From Gammaproteobacteria bacterium (lineage in GTDB: Bacteria; Pseudomonadota; Gammaproteobacteria; Eutrophobiales; Eutrophobiaceae), in the NCBI GenBank assembly GCA_028281365.1, contig JANQJZ010000040.1, positions 1-56,132 of the forward strand: a stretch of DNA of 56,132 nucleotides. Direction: 5' to 3'. Each line of letters starts with the position of its first letter. Within the stretch, counting starts at the first letter, position 1. Positions 27,859 through 36,251 of the stretch are shown here, one piece after another. The notes beneath the pieces were generated by a model that worked only from the letters and a program-made list of their open reading frames with translations, ran no database searches and was not told the DNA's origin. Made by a program: the position numbers and the translations under genes.

Positions 27859-28065
27859 ATGGATGACATACAAAAAGTGCAGATCATTAGCGCCATTTAT
27901 ATTGCAGTAAGTACAAGAAATTACCGGTGTGCAAAGGTAATTCTTGATGATGCGTGCTCAAGCAGGATCAATGAGGTATTGGAAGTGATTATTAATTTGT
28001 CAGAAGAATATGAATATCCACAACTCATAGAAAAGATAAAGGAATTAAAAAAGGAAGACTTTTAA
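27859..28065 (+). CDS. Small protein of unknown function
   Basis: The function is not recognised. The ATG at 27859 gives 68 residues and is preceded by GGAG at the right distance; the in-frame ATG at 27847 overlaps that site. The product looks all-helical (IISAIYIAVSTRNYRCAKVI, then INEVLEVIINLSEEYEYPQL) with a lysine/acid-rich tail and two cysteines. It resembles no family I can name. It is flanked by A/T-rich DNA. Confidence 0.55.
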   Translation: MDDIQKVQIISAIYIAVSTRNYRCAKVILDDACSSRINEVLEVIINLSEEYEYPQLIEKIKELKKEDF

Positions 28066-28177
28066 TAGATTTAACCAGATTAATACTAATAGAAAGTAAA
28101 TACTTACTTATTTATTAGCTAATCAATTTTAAAAATCTATTTTAGAAACAATAACTTATATTAATTTAAAATTAATG

Positions 28178-28205
28178 TTGCAATGCAGCATAAATAGCCT
28201 ATAAT
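28178..28205 (+). promoter_or_regulatory. Sigma-70-type promoter of the phasin gene
   Basis: TTGCAA (28178-28183) and a perfect TATAAT (28200-28205) are 16 bases apart. The bases TTGCAATGCAGCA around the -35 form a near-repeat of TGCA. Repressors of phasin genes (PhaR) bind TGC-rich sites, so this could be an operator; that is a guess. Confidence 0.55.
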
Positions 28206-28242
28206 TCATTCCAATCATTAAATTAATTATTGGAGAAATACG

Positions 28243-28557
28243 ATGGAAAACACACTAGAAAACCTGGTTGCTCCTGTAAAGGAACTAAACGAATTGACGC
28301 TGAAAACGATTGAGGAAATCGCTGAAATTCAGGTTAATGCCATTCAGGAAAACGCAAAGACCAGTGTTGATTCACTGAAATCAGCAACTGAAATTAAAGA
28401 TCTGGATTCTTTACAAAGCTATTTGAAAGGACAGCTTGAGGTTGCTCAAAACCTTTCAAGTAACGCTACAGAAGATGCACAAAAGATCGCCAAAATTGGT
28501 GAAATTTATGCAAATGGTGTTAAGGAATTGTTTGAAAAGTCTTTGAAAGTTGCGTAA
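28243..28557 (+). CDS. Phasin family protein
   Basis: Phasins coat polyhydroxyalkanoate granules. The 104-residue product is all-helical with no signal peptide: VAPVKELNELTLKTIEEIAE, VNAIQENAKTSVDSLKSATE, IKDLDSLQSYLKGQLEV and KIGEIYANGVKELFEKSLK match the phasin_2 pattern of heptad-like helices. GGAG lies 8 bases before the ATG, a promoter is at 28178-28205, and a strong terminator follows, so it is monocistronic. No PHA synthase is present in the window. Confidence 0.85.
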   Translation: MENTLENLVAPVKELNELTLKTIEEIAEIQVNAIQENAKTSVDSLKSATEIKDLDSLQSYLKGQLEVAQNLSSNATEDAQKIAKIGEIYANGVKELFEKSLKVA

Positions 28558-28581
28558 ATCTATCTGTTGTTGAAAATTAAA

Positions 28582-28606
28582 AACCGCTCTTCGGAGCGGT
28601 TTTTTT
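28582..28606 (+). terminator. Rho-independent terminator of the phasin gene
   Basis: Stem AACCGCTC (28582-28589), TTCG loop, GAGCGGTT (28594-28601), then a T-run to 28606. It is 25 bases after the phasin stop. Confidence 0.92.
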
Positions 28607-28610
28607 ACGC

Positions 28611-28680
28611 CTACAGGGAGGTAGGCGGTAGAAAACGTCGGGGAGTGCGTTTCTAGCCTACCTGTAGGTACACGTTTTCG
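28611..28680. repeat. Intergenic palindromic repeat cluster (first locus)
   Basis: Two short palindromes, CTAC-AGGGAG-GTAG (28611-28624) and CCTAC-CT-GTAGG (28657-28668), lie within arms GAAAACGT (28631-28638) and ACGTTTTC (28672-28679). They belong to the same family as the larger cluster at 31957-32190. Confidence 0.6.
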
Positions 28681-28740
28681 AATAATGAAAAACAACCAAC
28701 ATAGGAAAATAAAATTAGATATACAAGATGGACTGATTTA

Positions 28741-29094
28741 TTACTCTTTACCCATTAATTCTTTCAGATCTGAGAATGGTTTACCGGTTGAGTGTTCCCG
28801 TTTAAGTTCATTACTTGCATTTGACTTCAAACCTTCGGTATCAAGATATCTTGCATGTTCGTTATCATGACAATAAAGGCAGAGTAATTCCCAATTACTG
28901 CCGTCTGCAGGATTATTATCATGATTATGGTCCTTATGATGAACCGTTAATTCACTGAGATTTTCTCTGCTAAATTCCCGTTTACATTTCCCACATATCC
29001 ATGGAAACAGTTTGAGTGCCTGCTCACGATAAGAATGCCCTCTTGCCTCGGCACTTTGTCTTGATTCAGCTATGATCTTGTCAAATTTATCCAT
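28741..29094 (-). CDS. yajD: HNH nuclease family protein, YajD type
   Basis: From the ATG at 29094 it has 117 residues. A zinc-binding pair CGKCKREF (about 38-45) precedes the HNH core LTVHHKDHNHDNNP, SNWELLCLYCHDNEHARYLD (about 54-88), with the paired histidines, the asparagine, the distal CxxC and the final histidine in place. YajD-like proteins are predicted nucleases without a known biological target. An in-frame ATG at 29133 adds 13 unmatched residues. Confidence 0.88.
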   Translation of the reverse strand: MDKFDKIIAESRQSAEARGHSYREQALKLFPWICGKCKREFSRENLSELTVHHKDHNHDNNPADGSNWELLCLYCHDNEHARYLDTEGLKSNASNELKREHSTGKPFSDLKELMGKE

Positions 29095-29169
29095 GTAATA
29101 TGAACAAAGGTAAATGTAACCAAACACCTGCACCCATTCATACTCAAGAAGGATAGTTCAAAAAGAGAA

Positions 29170-29514
29170 TTAATGTCTCTGGATGCTCGCCTGAATACTG
29201 ATCAAATCATCGAATATCTTTAATTGTTTTAATAAAGTGTCCGTCGATGGATCATTTTTATGAAGACATTCTTCAGCATATTCAAAAATCGCGCTCTGTT
29301 CAGGTAGAGGTTTTGTCTGTTCAATAGTGTCTTTCATTTTCGGTAAAAAGATCCATTGCAACCACTGTTCGAAACTGAGTGTATCCAGACAAAAAGGATA
29401 GGAACTATTAAGAGCACTGGCTGTTGGCTTGACATCATCCCACTTTCCGTGGATGCGAAGGCTGGCTTCGACTTCGAGTAAAACGTCGGCGATTCGGTTT
29501 GGGATATCGTGCAT
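29170..29514 (-). CDS. yqcC: YqcC family protein
   Basis: The 114-residue protein matches the YqcC/DUF446 family of small cytoplasmic helical proteins in Gammaproteobacteria. It has an N-terminal helix (IADVLLEVEASLRIHGKWDD), then YPFCLDTLSFEQWLQWIFLP and KMKDTIEQTKPLPEQSAIFEYAEE. The function is unknown. In many genomes yqcC is next to truC; here it is next to yajD. Confidence 0.88.
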   Translation of the reverse strand: MHDIPNRIADVLLEVEASLRIHGKWDDVKPTASALNSSYPFCLDTLSFEQWLQWIFLPKMKDTIEQTKPLPEQSAIFEYAEECLHKNDPSTDTLLKQLKIFDDLISIQASIQRH

Positions 29515-29821
29515 TTAATAAATTATACGTGTTGTGAACCTATTCCGACAGAAATAACTGCTTCCACTCGCCAAATCCGGCTATTTATCAGCATCATTTG
29601 TGGCAAATAAGTTACTGTTATTTATAGGTATTTTTAATATAAGCGTTTGAATTTCACATACTTCCTCATTCTGGTTTATACTCCGCCCGCCAGTTTGCAT
29701 GTCAATGCATTCATCTAGATGGTATTCCAGTCGATGTGTTTAATTGATCGCGCTTGTTTCCTGGAACCAGGTGCATGGAAAGTAATGTATTTATTAATTT
29801 TAATTTAACAGAGTTAGGAAA
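29515..29821. other. Non-coding region upstream of the second EF-G gene
   Basis: No gene or RNA is recognised in these 307 bases. A promoter-like pair lies at 29653-29682. The leader before the EF-G start is about 130 bases and has no clear hairpin followed by a T-run, and no known riboswitch pattern was seen. Confidence 0.5.
29653..29682 (+). promoter_or_regulatory. Candidate promoter for the second EF-G gene
   Basis: TTCACA (29653-29658) and TATACT (29677-29682) are 18 bases apart and oriented toward the EF-G gene. It is the best sigma-70 match in the region. Confidence 0.4.
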
Positions 29822-31909
29822 ATGGCAGACTTATCGAAGTATAGAAATATAGGTATCTTCGCCCATGTGGATGCGGGCAAGACCACAACCTCGGAGCGTA
29901 TATTAAAACTGACCGGTAAGATCCATAAAACCGGTGAGGTTCATGATGGCGAAGCAACGACTGATTTCATGGAGCAGGAACAGGAGCGTGGTATTACCAT
30001 ACAATCTGCCGCAACCAGTTGCTTCTGGAATGATCATCGTTTGAATATTATCGACACGCCAGGGCACGTTGACTTTACCATTGAAGTTTATCGTTCATTA
30101 AAAGTTCTGGATGGCGGTATCGGTGTATTCTGTGGTTCAGGTGGTGTAGAACCTCAATCCGAAACAAACTGGCGTTATGCAAATGAATCAGAAGTTGCCC
30201 GAATTATTTTTGTTAACAAGCTGGATCGTATAGGCGCAGATTATTATCGTGTCGTAAAACAAATAGAGGATGTATTGGGTGCCGTGCCATTAGTTATGGC
30301 ATTACCAATTGGTATTGAAGATAAATTTATCGGTGCAGTTGATTTACTAACTCGTAAGGCCTGGGTCTGGAACGATCCAAACGATCCAAGTAAATATGAA
30401 ATTCAAGACCCACCGGAGGATATGCTGGATAAGGTTGAAGAATGGCGTGAGAAATTAATTGAAACAGCCATTGAACAAGATGATGATGTTATGGAGAAAT
30501 ACCTTGAAGGCGAAGAACTTTCAATGGAAGAGATTAAGGCTTGCATTCGAAAAGGAACTATTAATCTGAGTTTTTTCCCGACTTATTGCGGTTCTGCATT
30601 TAAAAATAAATGTGTTCAGTTAGTACTGGATGCTGTTGTCGACTATTTACCAAACCCAACAGAAGTAACACCGCAACCTGAAGTTGACCTGGAAGGTCAT
30701 GAAACTGGTGAATTGGCAATCGTTGATCCTGGTAAACCATTACGTGCACTGGCATTCAAAATTATGGATGATCGTTTTGGCGCACTAACATTCATGCGTA
30801 TCTATTCAGGCAAACTGGATAAAGGCACAACCGTTCTAAACACATTTACCGGCAAGACAGAGCGTATCGGCAGAATCGTAGAAATGCATGCTGATGAACG
30901 TATCGAACTCGATAGTGCACAAGCAGGTGATATTGTTGCAGCCATTGGACTAAAAAATGTCCAAACCGGACATACTTTATGTGATCCGAATAACCCGGCA
31001 ACATTGGAACCGATGGTCTTCCCTGATCCAGTTATTTCTATTGCAGTAGCGCCTAAAGATAAGGGTGCCGCTGAAAAACTGGGTATAGCACTGGGCAAGA
31101 TGATCAAGGAAGACCCTTCTTTCCGGGTCGAAACTGATCAGGATAGCGGCGAAACTATTCTTAAGGGTATGGGAGAACTGCATCTTGATATCAAAGTAGA
31201 TATATTAAAGCGTACTCATGGTATTGAAGTCGATGTTGGCAGTCCACAAGTCGCCTATCGTGAAACAGTCACTAAACGGGTTGAAGATACTTATACCCAC
31301 AAGAAACAATCGGGCGGTTCAGGTCAATATGGTAAAATCGATTACGTCATTGAACCTGGTGAACCCGGCAGTGGATTTCAGTTTGAATCTACTGTGACCG
31401 GCGGTAATGTTCCAAAAGAATTTTGGCCAGCGATTGAGGGGGGATTTCAGAAAAATATGGAGAAAGGCGTGCTGGCTGGTTATCCATGTCTGGATTTTAA
31501 AGTCACTTTATTTGATGGTGCCTTCCATGCGGTAGACTCTTCAGCAGTCGCATTTGAATTGGCAGCCGCTGCGGCATATCGACAGAGTATGCCAAAAGCC
31601 GGACCACAATTAATGGAGCCTATCATGAAGGTCGATGTGTTTACTCCCGAAGATAATGTCGGTGATGTTATTGGAGACCTGAACCGTCGCCGTGGCATGA
31701 TTAAATCACAGGAGGCCACTCCAACTGGTGTACGTGTAAAGGTAGAAGCGCCTCTAAGTGAAATGTTTGGCTACATTGGCTCTTTACGTACCTTGACTTC
31801 CGGCCGGGGACAATTTTCAATGGAGTTTCTACACTATAATCCTTGCCCCAAGAATGTTGCAGATGAAATCATTGCCGAAATAAAGGCACGCGAAGAAGAG
31901 AAAAACTAA
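29822..31909 (+). CDS. Elongation factor G, stand-alone second type
   Basis: EF-G drives translocation or ribosome recycling with GTP. The 695-residue protein has the G1 motif [14 protein letters not shown] (about 15-28), the switch region [13 protein letters not shown] (about 58-70), DTPGHVDF (80-87) and NKLDRIGAD (about 136-144). Domain IV has [20 protein letters not shown]. It is not beside rpsL, rpsG or tufA, and its G-domain text ([20 protein letters not shown]) differs from the usual str-operon FusA. It is therefore probably the second EF-G found in many Proteobacteria. TTAGGAAA precedes the ATG and a terminator follows. Confidence 0.92.
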   Translation: MADLSKYRNIGIFAHVDAGKTTTSERILKLTGKIHKTGEVHDGEATTDFMEQEQERGITIQSAATSCFWNDHRLNIIDTPGHVDFTIEVYRSLKVLDGGIGVFCGSGGVEPQSETNWRYANESEVARIIFVNKLDRIGADYYRVVKQIEDVLGAVPLVMALPIGIEDKFIGAVDLLTRKAWVWNDPNDPSKYEIQDPPEDMLDKVEEWREKLIETAIEQDDDVMEKYLEGEELSMEEIKACIRKGTINLSFFPTYCGSAFKNKCVQLVLDAVVDYLPNPTEVTPQPEVDLEGHETGELAIVDPGKPLRALAFKIMDDRFGALTFMRIYSGKLDKGTTVLNTFTGKTERIGRIVEMHADERIELDSAQAGDIVAAIGLKNVQTGHTLCDPNNPATLEPMVFPDPVISIAVAPKDKGAAEKLGIALGKMIKEDPSFRVETDQDSGETILKGMGELHLDIKVDILKRTHGIEVDVGSPQVAYRETVTKRVEDTYTHKKQSGGSGQYGKIDYVIEPGEPGSGFQFESTVTGGNVPKEFWPAIEGGFQKNMEKGVLAGYPCLDFKVTLFDGAFHAVDSSAVAFELAAAAAYRQSMPKAGPQLMEPIMKVDVFTPEDNVGDVIGDLNRRRGMIKSQEATPTGVRVKVEAPLSEMFGYIGSLRTLTSGRGQFSMEFLHYNPCPKNVADEIIAEIKAREEEKN

Positions 31910-31929
31910 TACTTTAAATACAACTATTA

Positions 31930-31956
31930 AAAGGCCGGTAAATCCGGCTTTTTTTA
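31930..31956 (+). terminator. Rho-independent terminator of the EF-G gene
   Basis: Stem GCCGG (31934-31938), loop TAAAT, CCGGC (31944-31948), extended by A/T pairs, then a run of Ts. It is 20 bases after the stop. Confidence 0.85.
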
Positions 31957-32190
31957 TGTACAGGGATGTACTGGTCGAAAATTGCTGGAAATTTTGTTCC
32001 ATACAATTTCAACCGTTTATGTCCTATAAACGTCCTGCATTTTCGACACTTGCCTACAGGACGTAGGTAAGGGCGATTTGTCGGGAACAAAAATCGCTTC
32101 CGCCATCCATGACGGTCGTATGTTGTGGGCGCAGAACGACATACATGGATGTATTAGTATCGCGTGAGGCACGACTGCAGGGATGCAGGA
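31957..32190. repeat. Cluster of palindromes with co-varying arms (second locus)
   Basis: This fills the first part of the 405-base gap before the DUF4139 gene. Six short palindromes share a core of AGGGAT, ATGGAT or AGGAC and differ in their arms, which stay complementary: TAC-AGGGAT-GTA (31959-31970), CGTTTAT-GTCCT-ATAAACG (32014-32032, reversed), CCTAC-AGGAC-GTAGG (32053-32067), CCGCC-ATCCAT-GACGG (32100-32115, reversed, one G-T pair), ATAC-ATGGAT-GTAT (32141-32154) and CTGC-AGGGAT-GCAG (32175-32188). Longer arms GTCGAAAAT (31974-31982) and ATTTTCGAC (32039-32047) enclose the second. The frames through it are short and match nothing. From 32190 to 32314 nothing further is recognised. Confidence 0.7.
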
Positions 32191-32314
32191 GGTAGAGCGA
32201 CGCAGGAAGCTAAAGCCGAGGAGCAGCGATGTCCAATTTAACCCGATTTCATTTTCACCACGTTTATAGCAGCAAGTTTTACAAATTCCTTATTGAACAA
32301 ACTGGAGAATAACA

Positions 32315-33772
32315 ATGAAATCAATACATTTTCGTAAATATGGACAAGCTCTTACAGTAGCACTTTCAGTATTTCTTTCGTCGAATTCATATGCAATGAG
32401 TTCCGAGAAATTAACCTCGCTGGACGATCAAACTTCTGTTGCTGTAACAATCTATAATGAAAACCTTGCATTAATTAAAGATCAACGCACTATCACATTG
32501 GATGATGGCTTTAACCTTTTAGCATTTCGTGGTGTCAGCGGAAAAATGCGTCCGGAAACTGCACTACTAAGAAACCTGAAAAATGCAGGGCTTAACGTCA
32601 TCGAACAAAATTTTGACTTCGATCTGCTTACACCGCAAAAGCTTCTAGAAAAATATGTTGGCAAACAAATACAGATTGCCAGGATGAATCCGGCTACGGG
32701 TGAAGAAACGATCGAAGAAGCAACTGTACTAAGTACCAACCAGGGTGTTGTTGTCAAGTTCGGTGACCGGATTGAAACTAATCCACGTGGTCGTTATATC
32801 TTTGACAAGGTACCGGAAAATCTTCGCGACCAACCGACTTTAGTAATTCAACTTAATAGCCAGACGGCTAAACCTCAGGATGTTGAACTCAGTTATTTAT
32901 CCTCTGGTTTGTCCTGGAAGGCAGATTATGTTGCAGAATTAAACTCAGACGATAACAAACTTGATTTAATGGGTTGGGTCACACTGAACAACCATAGCGG
33001 TACCAGTTATAACAACGCCAAAATGCAACTTGTGGCAGGCGATGTCAATGTAGTTAAAAATGAATTCCGTAGAGCCGCAAAAGCCATGCAGGCGAATGTG
33101 GCTTCGCTTGATATGGCCCAGGAAGCCATGACAGAGGAAAGTTTATTTGAATATCATCTTTATACACTAAATCGTCCTACTACAATTTCCAATAACCAGA
33201 CCAAGCAAGTATCACTTTTAACTGCAGCCCAGGTTCCGGTAAACAAGGAATTCCTGTTACAGGGAAATGATTATTACTACTACAGTAGTTATGGCGATAT
33301 CGGCCAAAAAATGAAAGTCGGCGTGTATGTCGAATTCCAGAATAAAGAAAAAATGGGGCTTGGCAAACCATTACCAAAAGGAATTGTAAGAGTATATAAA
33401 AAAGATAAAGCCGGTAATGCACAATTTATTGGAGAGGATAGCATTGATCATACCCCTAAAAACGAAGATGTCCGTTTAAAGCTGGGTGATGCGTTTGATA
33501 TTACTGCTGACAAAAAACAAACAAACTTCAAAAAACGTAATGCCTTCGGTAAATACAATTATGCCTATGAAAGTTCTTATGAAATAGAGATTAAAAACGC
33601 AAAACCGGAACCTGTCACAGTCGTTGTTCGTGAACCGGTACCTGGTGACTGGAAGATGTTAGAACATAGTCATAAATTCAAAAAAGTTGCTGCAGGAACA
33701 GCCGAATGGCATATCGAAGTGCCTGCAGAAGGGAGTTCCACACTGGAATATAATGTCCTGGTAAGATATTAA
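32315..33772 (+). CDS. DUF4139 domain protein, secreted
   Basis: The function is unknown. The 485-residue protein has a signal peptide (about 1-27, SNSYA). The DUF4139 layout follows: VAVTIYNENLALIKDQRTIT near the N-terminus, LLAFRGVSGKMRPETALL, SYLSSGLSWKADYVAELN in the middle and SYEIEIKNAKPEPVTVVVRE near the end. Proteins of this family are exported and beta-rich, with no enzymatic assignment. ACTGGAGAATAACA is its ribosome site and a long terminator hairpin follows, so it is probably a single-gene transcript. Confidence 0.9.
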   Translation: MKSIHFRKYGQALTVALSVFLSSNSYAMSSEKLTSLDDQTSVAVTIYNENLALIKDQRTITLDDGFNLLAFRGVSGKMRPETALLRNLKNAGLNVIEQNFDFDLLTPQKLLEKYVGKQIQIARMNPATGEETIEEATVLSTNQGVVVKFGDRIETNPRGRYIFDKVPENLRDQPTLVIQLNSQTAKPQDVELSYLSSGLSWKADYVAELNSDDNKLDLMGWVTLNNHSGTSYNNAKMQLVAGDVNVVKNEFRRAAKAMQANVASLDMAQEAMTEESLFEYHLYTLNRPTTISNNQTKQVSLLTAAQVPVNKEFLLQGNDYYYYSSYGDIGQKMKVGVYVEFQNKEKMGLGKPLPKGIVRVYKKDKAGNAQFIGEDSIDHTPKNEDVRLKLGDAFDITADKKQTNFKKRNAFGKYNYAYESSYEIEIKNAKPEPVTVVVREPVPGDWKMLEHSHKFKKVAAGTAEWHIEVPAEGSSTLEYNVLVRY

Positions 33773-33788
33773 AATAAATATTATGTAT

Positions 33789-33825
33789 AAGGCCGAGCTA
33801 CAAGAATCGTAGCCCGGCCTTTTTA
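33789..33825 (+). terminator. Rho-independent terminator after DUF4139 gene
   Basis: Arms AAGGCC-GAGCTAC and GTAGC-CC-GGCCTT pair with one small internal mismatch around a 7-base loop, then TTTTA. It lies between a forward and a convergent reverse gene and may work both ways. Confidence 0.85.
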
Positions 33826-33899
33826 TTGTTCGCTATCCTTAATTTACTATCAATGCCGTTCATCAAATGATCACTTTTAAAATATACAACAAAAAAATT

Positions 33900-35627
33900 C
33901 TAGTTTTTATCCTGTGACAAGGGTGAACTTAAGTAAGCAGCTGTCGTTTTGTAGTCGGGATTTATCGCCAGAAGGACATTCCTAGCCGATTCTGCTTGTT
34001 CAGATTCTCCAAGGATGTCCAATATTGCTATTTTAAAAATATGATTGGGAATGAAATTCTTATTTCGAATAATACCTCGATTATGATATTCGAGGGCTGT
34101 TATATGATCACCTCTGCTGTAATGAGCCAAACCTAACGCAAAAATATACGTGACGCTGTAATTAGGATTTATTTGAATGGCTTTTTCAATGGATTTTAGT
34201 GCCTCATCACCACGATTTATTACTGATAGAATTATCGATTGCCATAAATAACTATCAGCATAATTTGGATCGAGTTTAATTGCTTCGTCTATTTCATAAA
34301 GTGCCTCATCATATTGTTCTCTCCAACGATAGGCCCATCCAAGATTAGCGTGTGCGATGGGTAATAGCTCATCCAGTTCAATTGATCTTTTAGCTAAGTT
34401 AATACCTTGATCAACGGTATCTTCTATTGAGTTATTCAGGCCGGTGATGTACATATAAACAACAGCTCTTGATTTCCATGCGTAAGCTTCTGCGTAATTT
34501 TTGTCAGCTTCAATCGATTTACTAAAAAGATCAAGCGCATTTTCAATTCCTTCTGAATTAAACTGATAAAATTGACGTTGACCTTTTAATAAATAATCAT
34601 GAGCTTTTATATCATTCGTCCCGATATGACCAATCCGCCTTTCTTCAAAATCTGTTAATGTAACTTTCAAAGCATTAACAATACTTCTGGTTACGTCGTC
34701 TTGTACTGTAAAGATATCACCATATTCCCGATCATATCGATCTGCCCATAAATGAGTATCAGTTTTTGCGTCTATCAATTGCGCTGTAATTCTCATTTTA
34801 TCATCCGCATTTCTTACACTTCCTTCCAAAATGTATCTGGCTCCCAATTCATTACTAATTTCAGAAATGTTTTTTATTTTATTTTTATATACAAATGTCG
34901 AATGACGGGAGATCACAAAAAGCCACGATATTTTTGACAAATCCGTGATGATATCTTCAGTAATTCCATCACTAAAATATTCCTGACTTGGATCATTGCT
35001 CATATTATTAAATGGTAAAACTGCAATAGCAGGTTTTTCATTTAGTAAAATAAATTTACCCTGGTTATTTTGGTCTATTTTTGAAGTAATATTTTTTTCA
35101 TTAACAGAACTTGATCGAGGAAAGAAAGAATATAAACCATAGATTGCCAAGATTACGAGTAATGAAATAATAATTGAAGTGGAACTTATTGGAATTATCC
35201 ATTTACTATCTGAGGTGATGGACTCACTATAATTATTATTATCTCTACCAAACTCAGTATCATTTTTATCTTCTATTTCCTGTTTTTTACTGATCCGAAT
35301 TGCATACCCCCCTTTTGGTAATTCAATAATGATCGAATCATCTTTACCAGATTCCTGATAATAATCCTGAAGCTTAAATCGCAATCGCCCCGCTTCTACG
35401 CGCACCGTGGAATCGACAGCAGGATCATAGGTTTCATCTTTATCAAAGACGTCAATCCCAATGCTAAATTGGTTCAGGTTTTTAGAATCACCGGATAGCT
35501 TTGCTTCAACTATATATTTTAGAAATCGAGCCTGTTTTTCTGCCTGTCGAAACTGACTGCTTTGCAGGATTTTATCCAATTGAGTTCGTATGGTGACAAT
35601 CTCATTAGATGTTAATTTTTCGCTCAA
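33900..35627 (-). CDS. Membrane-anchored winged-helix, TolB-like, TPR regulator
   Basis: The 575-residue protein has four parts. Residues ~1-112 look like a divergent OmpR/CadC-type winged helix: QARFLKYIVEAKLSG, DPAVDSTVRVEAGRLRFKLQ as recognition region, and the wing IIIELPKGGYAIRI. One membrane helix follows at about 148-168. Then comes a TolB/FlgO-like periplasmic domain (AIAVLPFNNMSNDPSQEYFS, DGITEDIITDLSKISWLFVI, GARYILEGSVRNADDKMRIT), and from ~335 several TPR repeats (NYAEAYAWKSRAVVY, EQYDEALYEIDEAIKLDPNY). Such proteins are often labelled adenylate cyclase, but no cyclase domain is present. I infer a CadC-like signal-sensing regulator, divergent from the secreted-protein/hydrolase/efflux genes it may control. 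Confidence 0.85.
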   Translation of the reverse strand: MSEKLTSNEIVTIRTQLDKILQSSQFRQAEKQARFLKYIVEAKLSGDSKNLNQFSIGIDVFDKDETYDPAVDSTVRVEAGRLRFKLQDYYQESGKDDSIIIELPKGGYAIRISKKQEIEDKNDTEFGRDNNNYSESITSDSKWIIPISSTSIIISLLVILAIYGLYSFFPRSSSVNEKNITSKIDQNNQGKFILLNEKPAIAVLPFNNMSNDPSQEYFSDGITEDIITDLSKISWLFVISRHSTFVYKNKIKNISEISNELGARYILEGSVRNADDKMRITAQLIDAKTDTHLWADRYDREYGDIFTVQDDVTRSIVNALKVTLTDFEERRIGHIGTNDIKAHDYLLKGQRQFYQFNSEGIENALDLFSKSIEADKNYAEAYAWKSRAVVYMYITGLNNSIEDTVDQGINLAKRSIELDELLPIAHANLGWAYRWREQYDEALYEIDEAIKLDPNYADSYLWQSIILSVINRGDEALKSIEKAIQINPNYSVTYIFALGLAHYSRGDHITALEYHNRGIIRNKNFIPNHIFKIAILDILGESEQAESARNVLLAINPDYKTTAAYLSSPLSQDKN

Positions 35628-35722
35628 TTTAGACCCTGGGAAATATTTGATTTCGGTTGAATCGGCATATTAATTTTAATTCTTATCTTACCAGTTCGCT
35701 GACAGAGTACGCCATCTCTGCC

Positions 35723-35738
35723 AATGTAACGTTACATT
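35723..35738. promoter_or_regulatory. Perfect 16-base palindrome, candidate operator
   Basis: AATGTAACGTTACATT lies midway between the divergent regulator (start 35627) and the small secreted gene (start 35881). A partial repeat, TTAACGTTACC, occurs at about 35784-35794 and TGTAAC at about 35743. Repetition of AACGTTAC in one divergent region suggests binding of a dimeric regulator, possibly the neighbouring winged-helix protein. Confidence 0.5.
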
Positions 35739-35880
35739 CGTGCTGTAACTATAACTAAAAATATATATAAATCAGCGATTTAATTAACGTTACCGTTTCA
35801 TACTACATAGAGCACTAAACCTCACCCAGACTTACCCACGTAGTTTTAAAAATCCATTTAACAACACAGGAGAAATTGAT

Positions 35881-36165
35881 ATGAAAAATTACAGAAACAA
35901 TTTAGTTGGTCTTTTAACAGCAGTTGTACTGTCAACGAGTTCAAATGCTTTTGCTGACAGTATTCATAGTGTGCTGGATGAAAATCGAGTCAACGAAATA
36001 ACAACGGCTCAATCATCTAACAATTATCGCAATACGACTCCCCGGACACTCCAGGAGTATGTTGCGCAATTCCAAAACCAAAATGGCTCACCTGAAAAAG
36101 AGCCTACTCCAAATTATCAGGCTCAATGGACTGTCCCGGATTACATCAAGGCTGGCCGCATCTGA
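35881..36165 (+). CDS. Small secreted protein of unknown function
   Basis: The function is not recognised. The 94-residue product has a clear signal peptide (about 1-25, cut near AFA-DS). A polar mature chain of about 69 residues is rich in N, Q, T and P and has no cysteine: TLQEYVAQFQNQNGSPEKEP, then NYQAQWTVPDYIKAGRI. CAGGAGAAATTGAT is a strong ribosome site. It looks intrinsically disordered. It is the first gene after the candidate operator and is separated from the hydrolase by a strong hairpin at 36188-36217. Confidence 0.75.
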   Translation: MKNYRNNLVGLLTAVVLSTSSNAFADSIHSVLDENRVNEITTAQSSNNYRNTTPRTLQEYVAQFQNQNGSPEKEPTPNYQAQWTVPDYIKAGRI

Positions 36166-36187
36166 TGCTTTGGTATGACCAGAATAG

Positions 36188-36217
36188 GACTGATATCGAT
36201 TTCGATTGATATCAGTC
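36188..36217 (+). promoter_or_regulatory. Intergenic hairpin with TTCG tetraloop
   Basis: GACTGATATC (36188-36197) pairs with GATATCAGTC (36208-36217). Allowing one G-U pair, the stem extends three more pairs to a UUCG loop (36201-36204). No T-run follows, so it is not a standard terminator. It may stabilise or partly uncouple the messenger between the secreted-protein gene and the hydrolase gene. Confidence 0.6.
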
Positions 36218-36251
36218 TCTGGTTCAAAATGTATAAACCGAGGATTTAAAA

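Noticed and set aside
27700-28240. KorA operator near the KorA-like gene
   Set aside because: No GTTTAGCTAAAC-type palindrome was found in the A/T-rich flanks; only chance near-matches occur.
28456-28870. Short frames over the phasin end, terminator and repeat cluster
   Set aside because: They cross a strong terminator and palindromic repeats, and the forward one lies opposite yajD.
29822-31909. Reading the EF-G gene as part of a str operon
   Set aside because: Neither rpsL, rpsG nor tufA adjoins it, and it has its own promoter candidate and terminator.
33900-35627. Adenylate cyclase annotation for the TolB/TPR protein
   Set aside because: No cyclase catalytic domain is visible; only the winged-helix, TolB-like and TPR parts are present.
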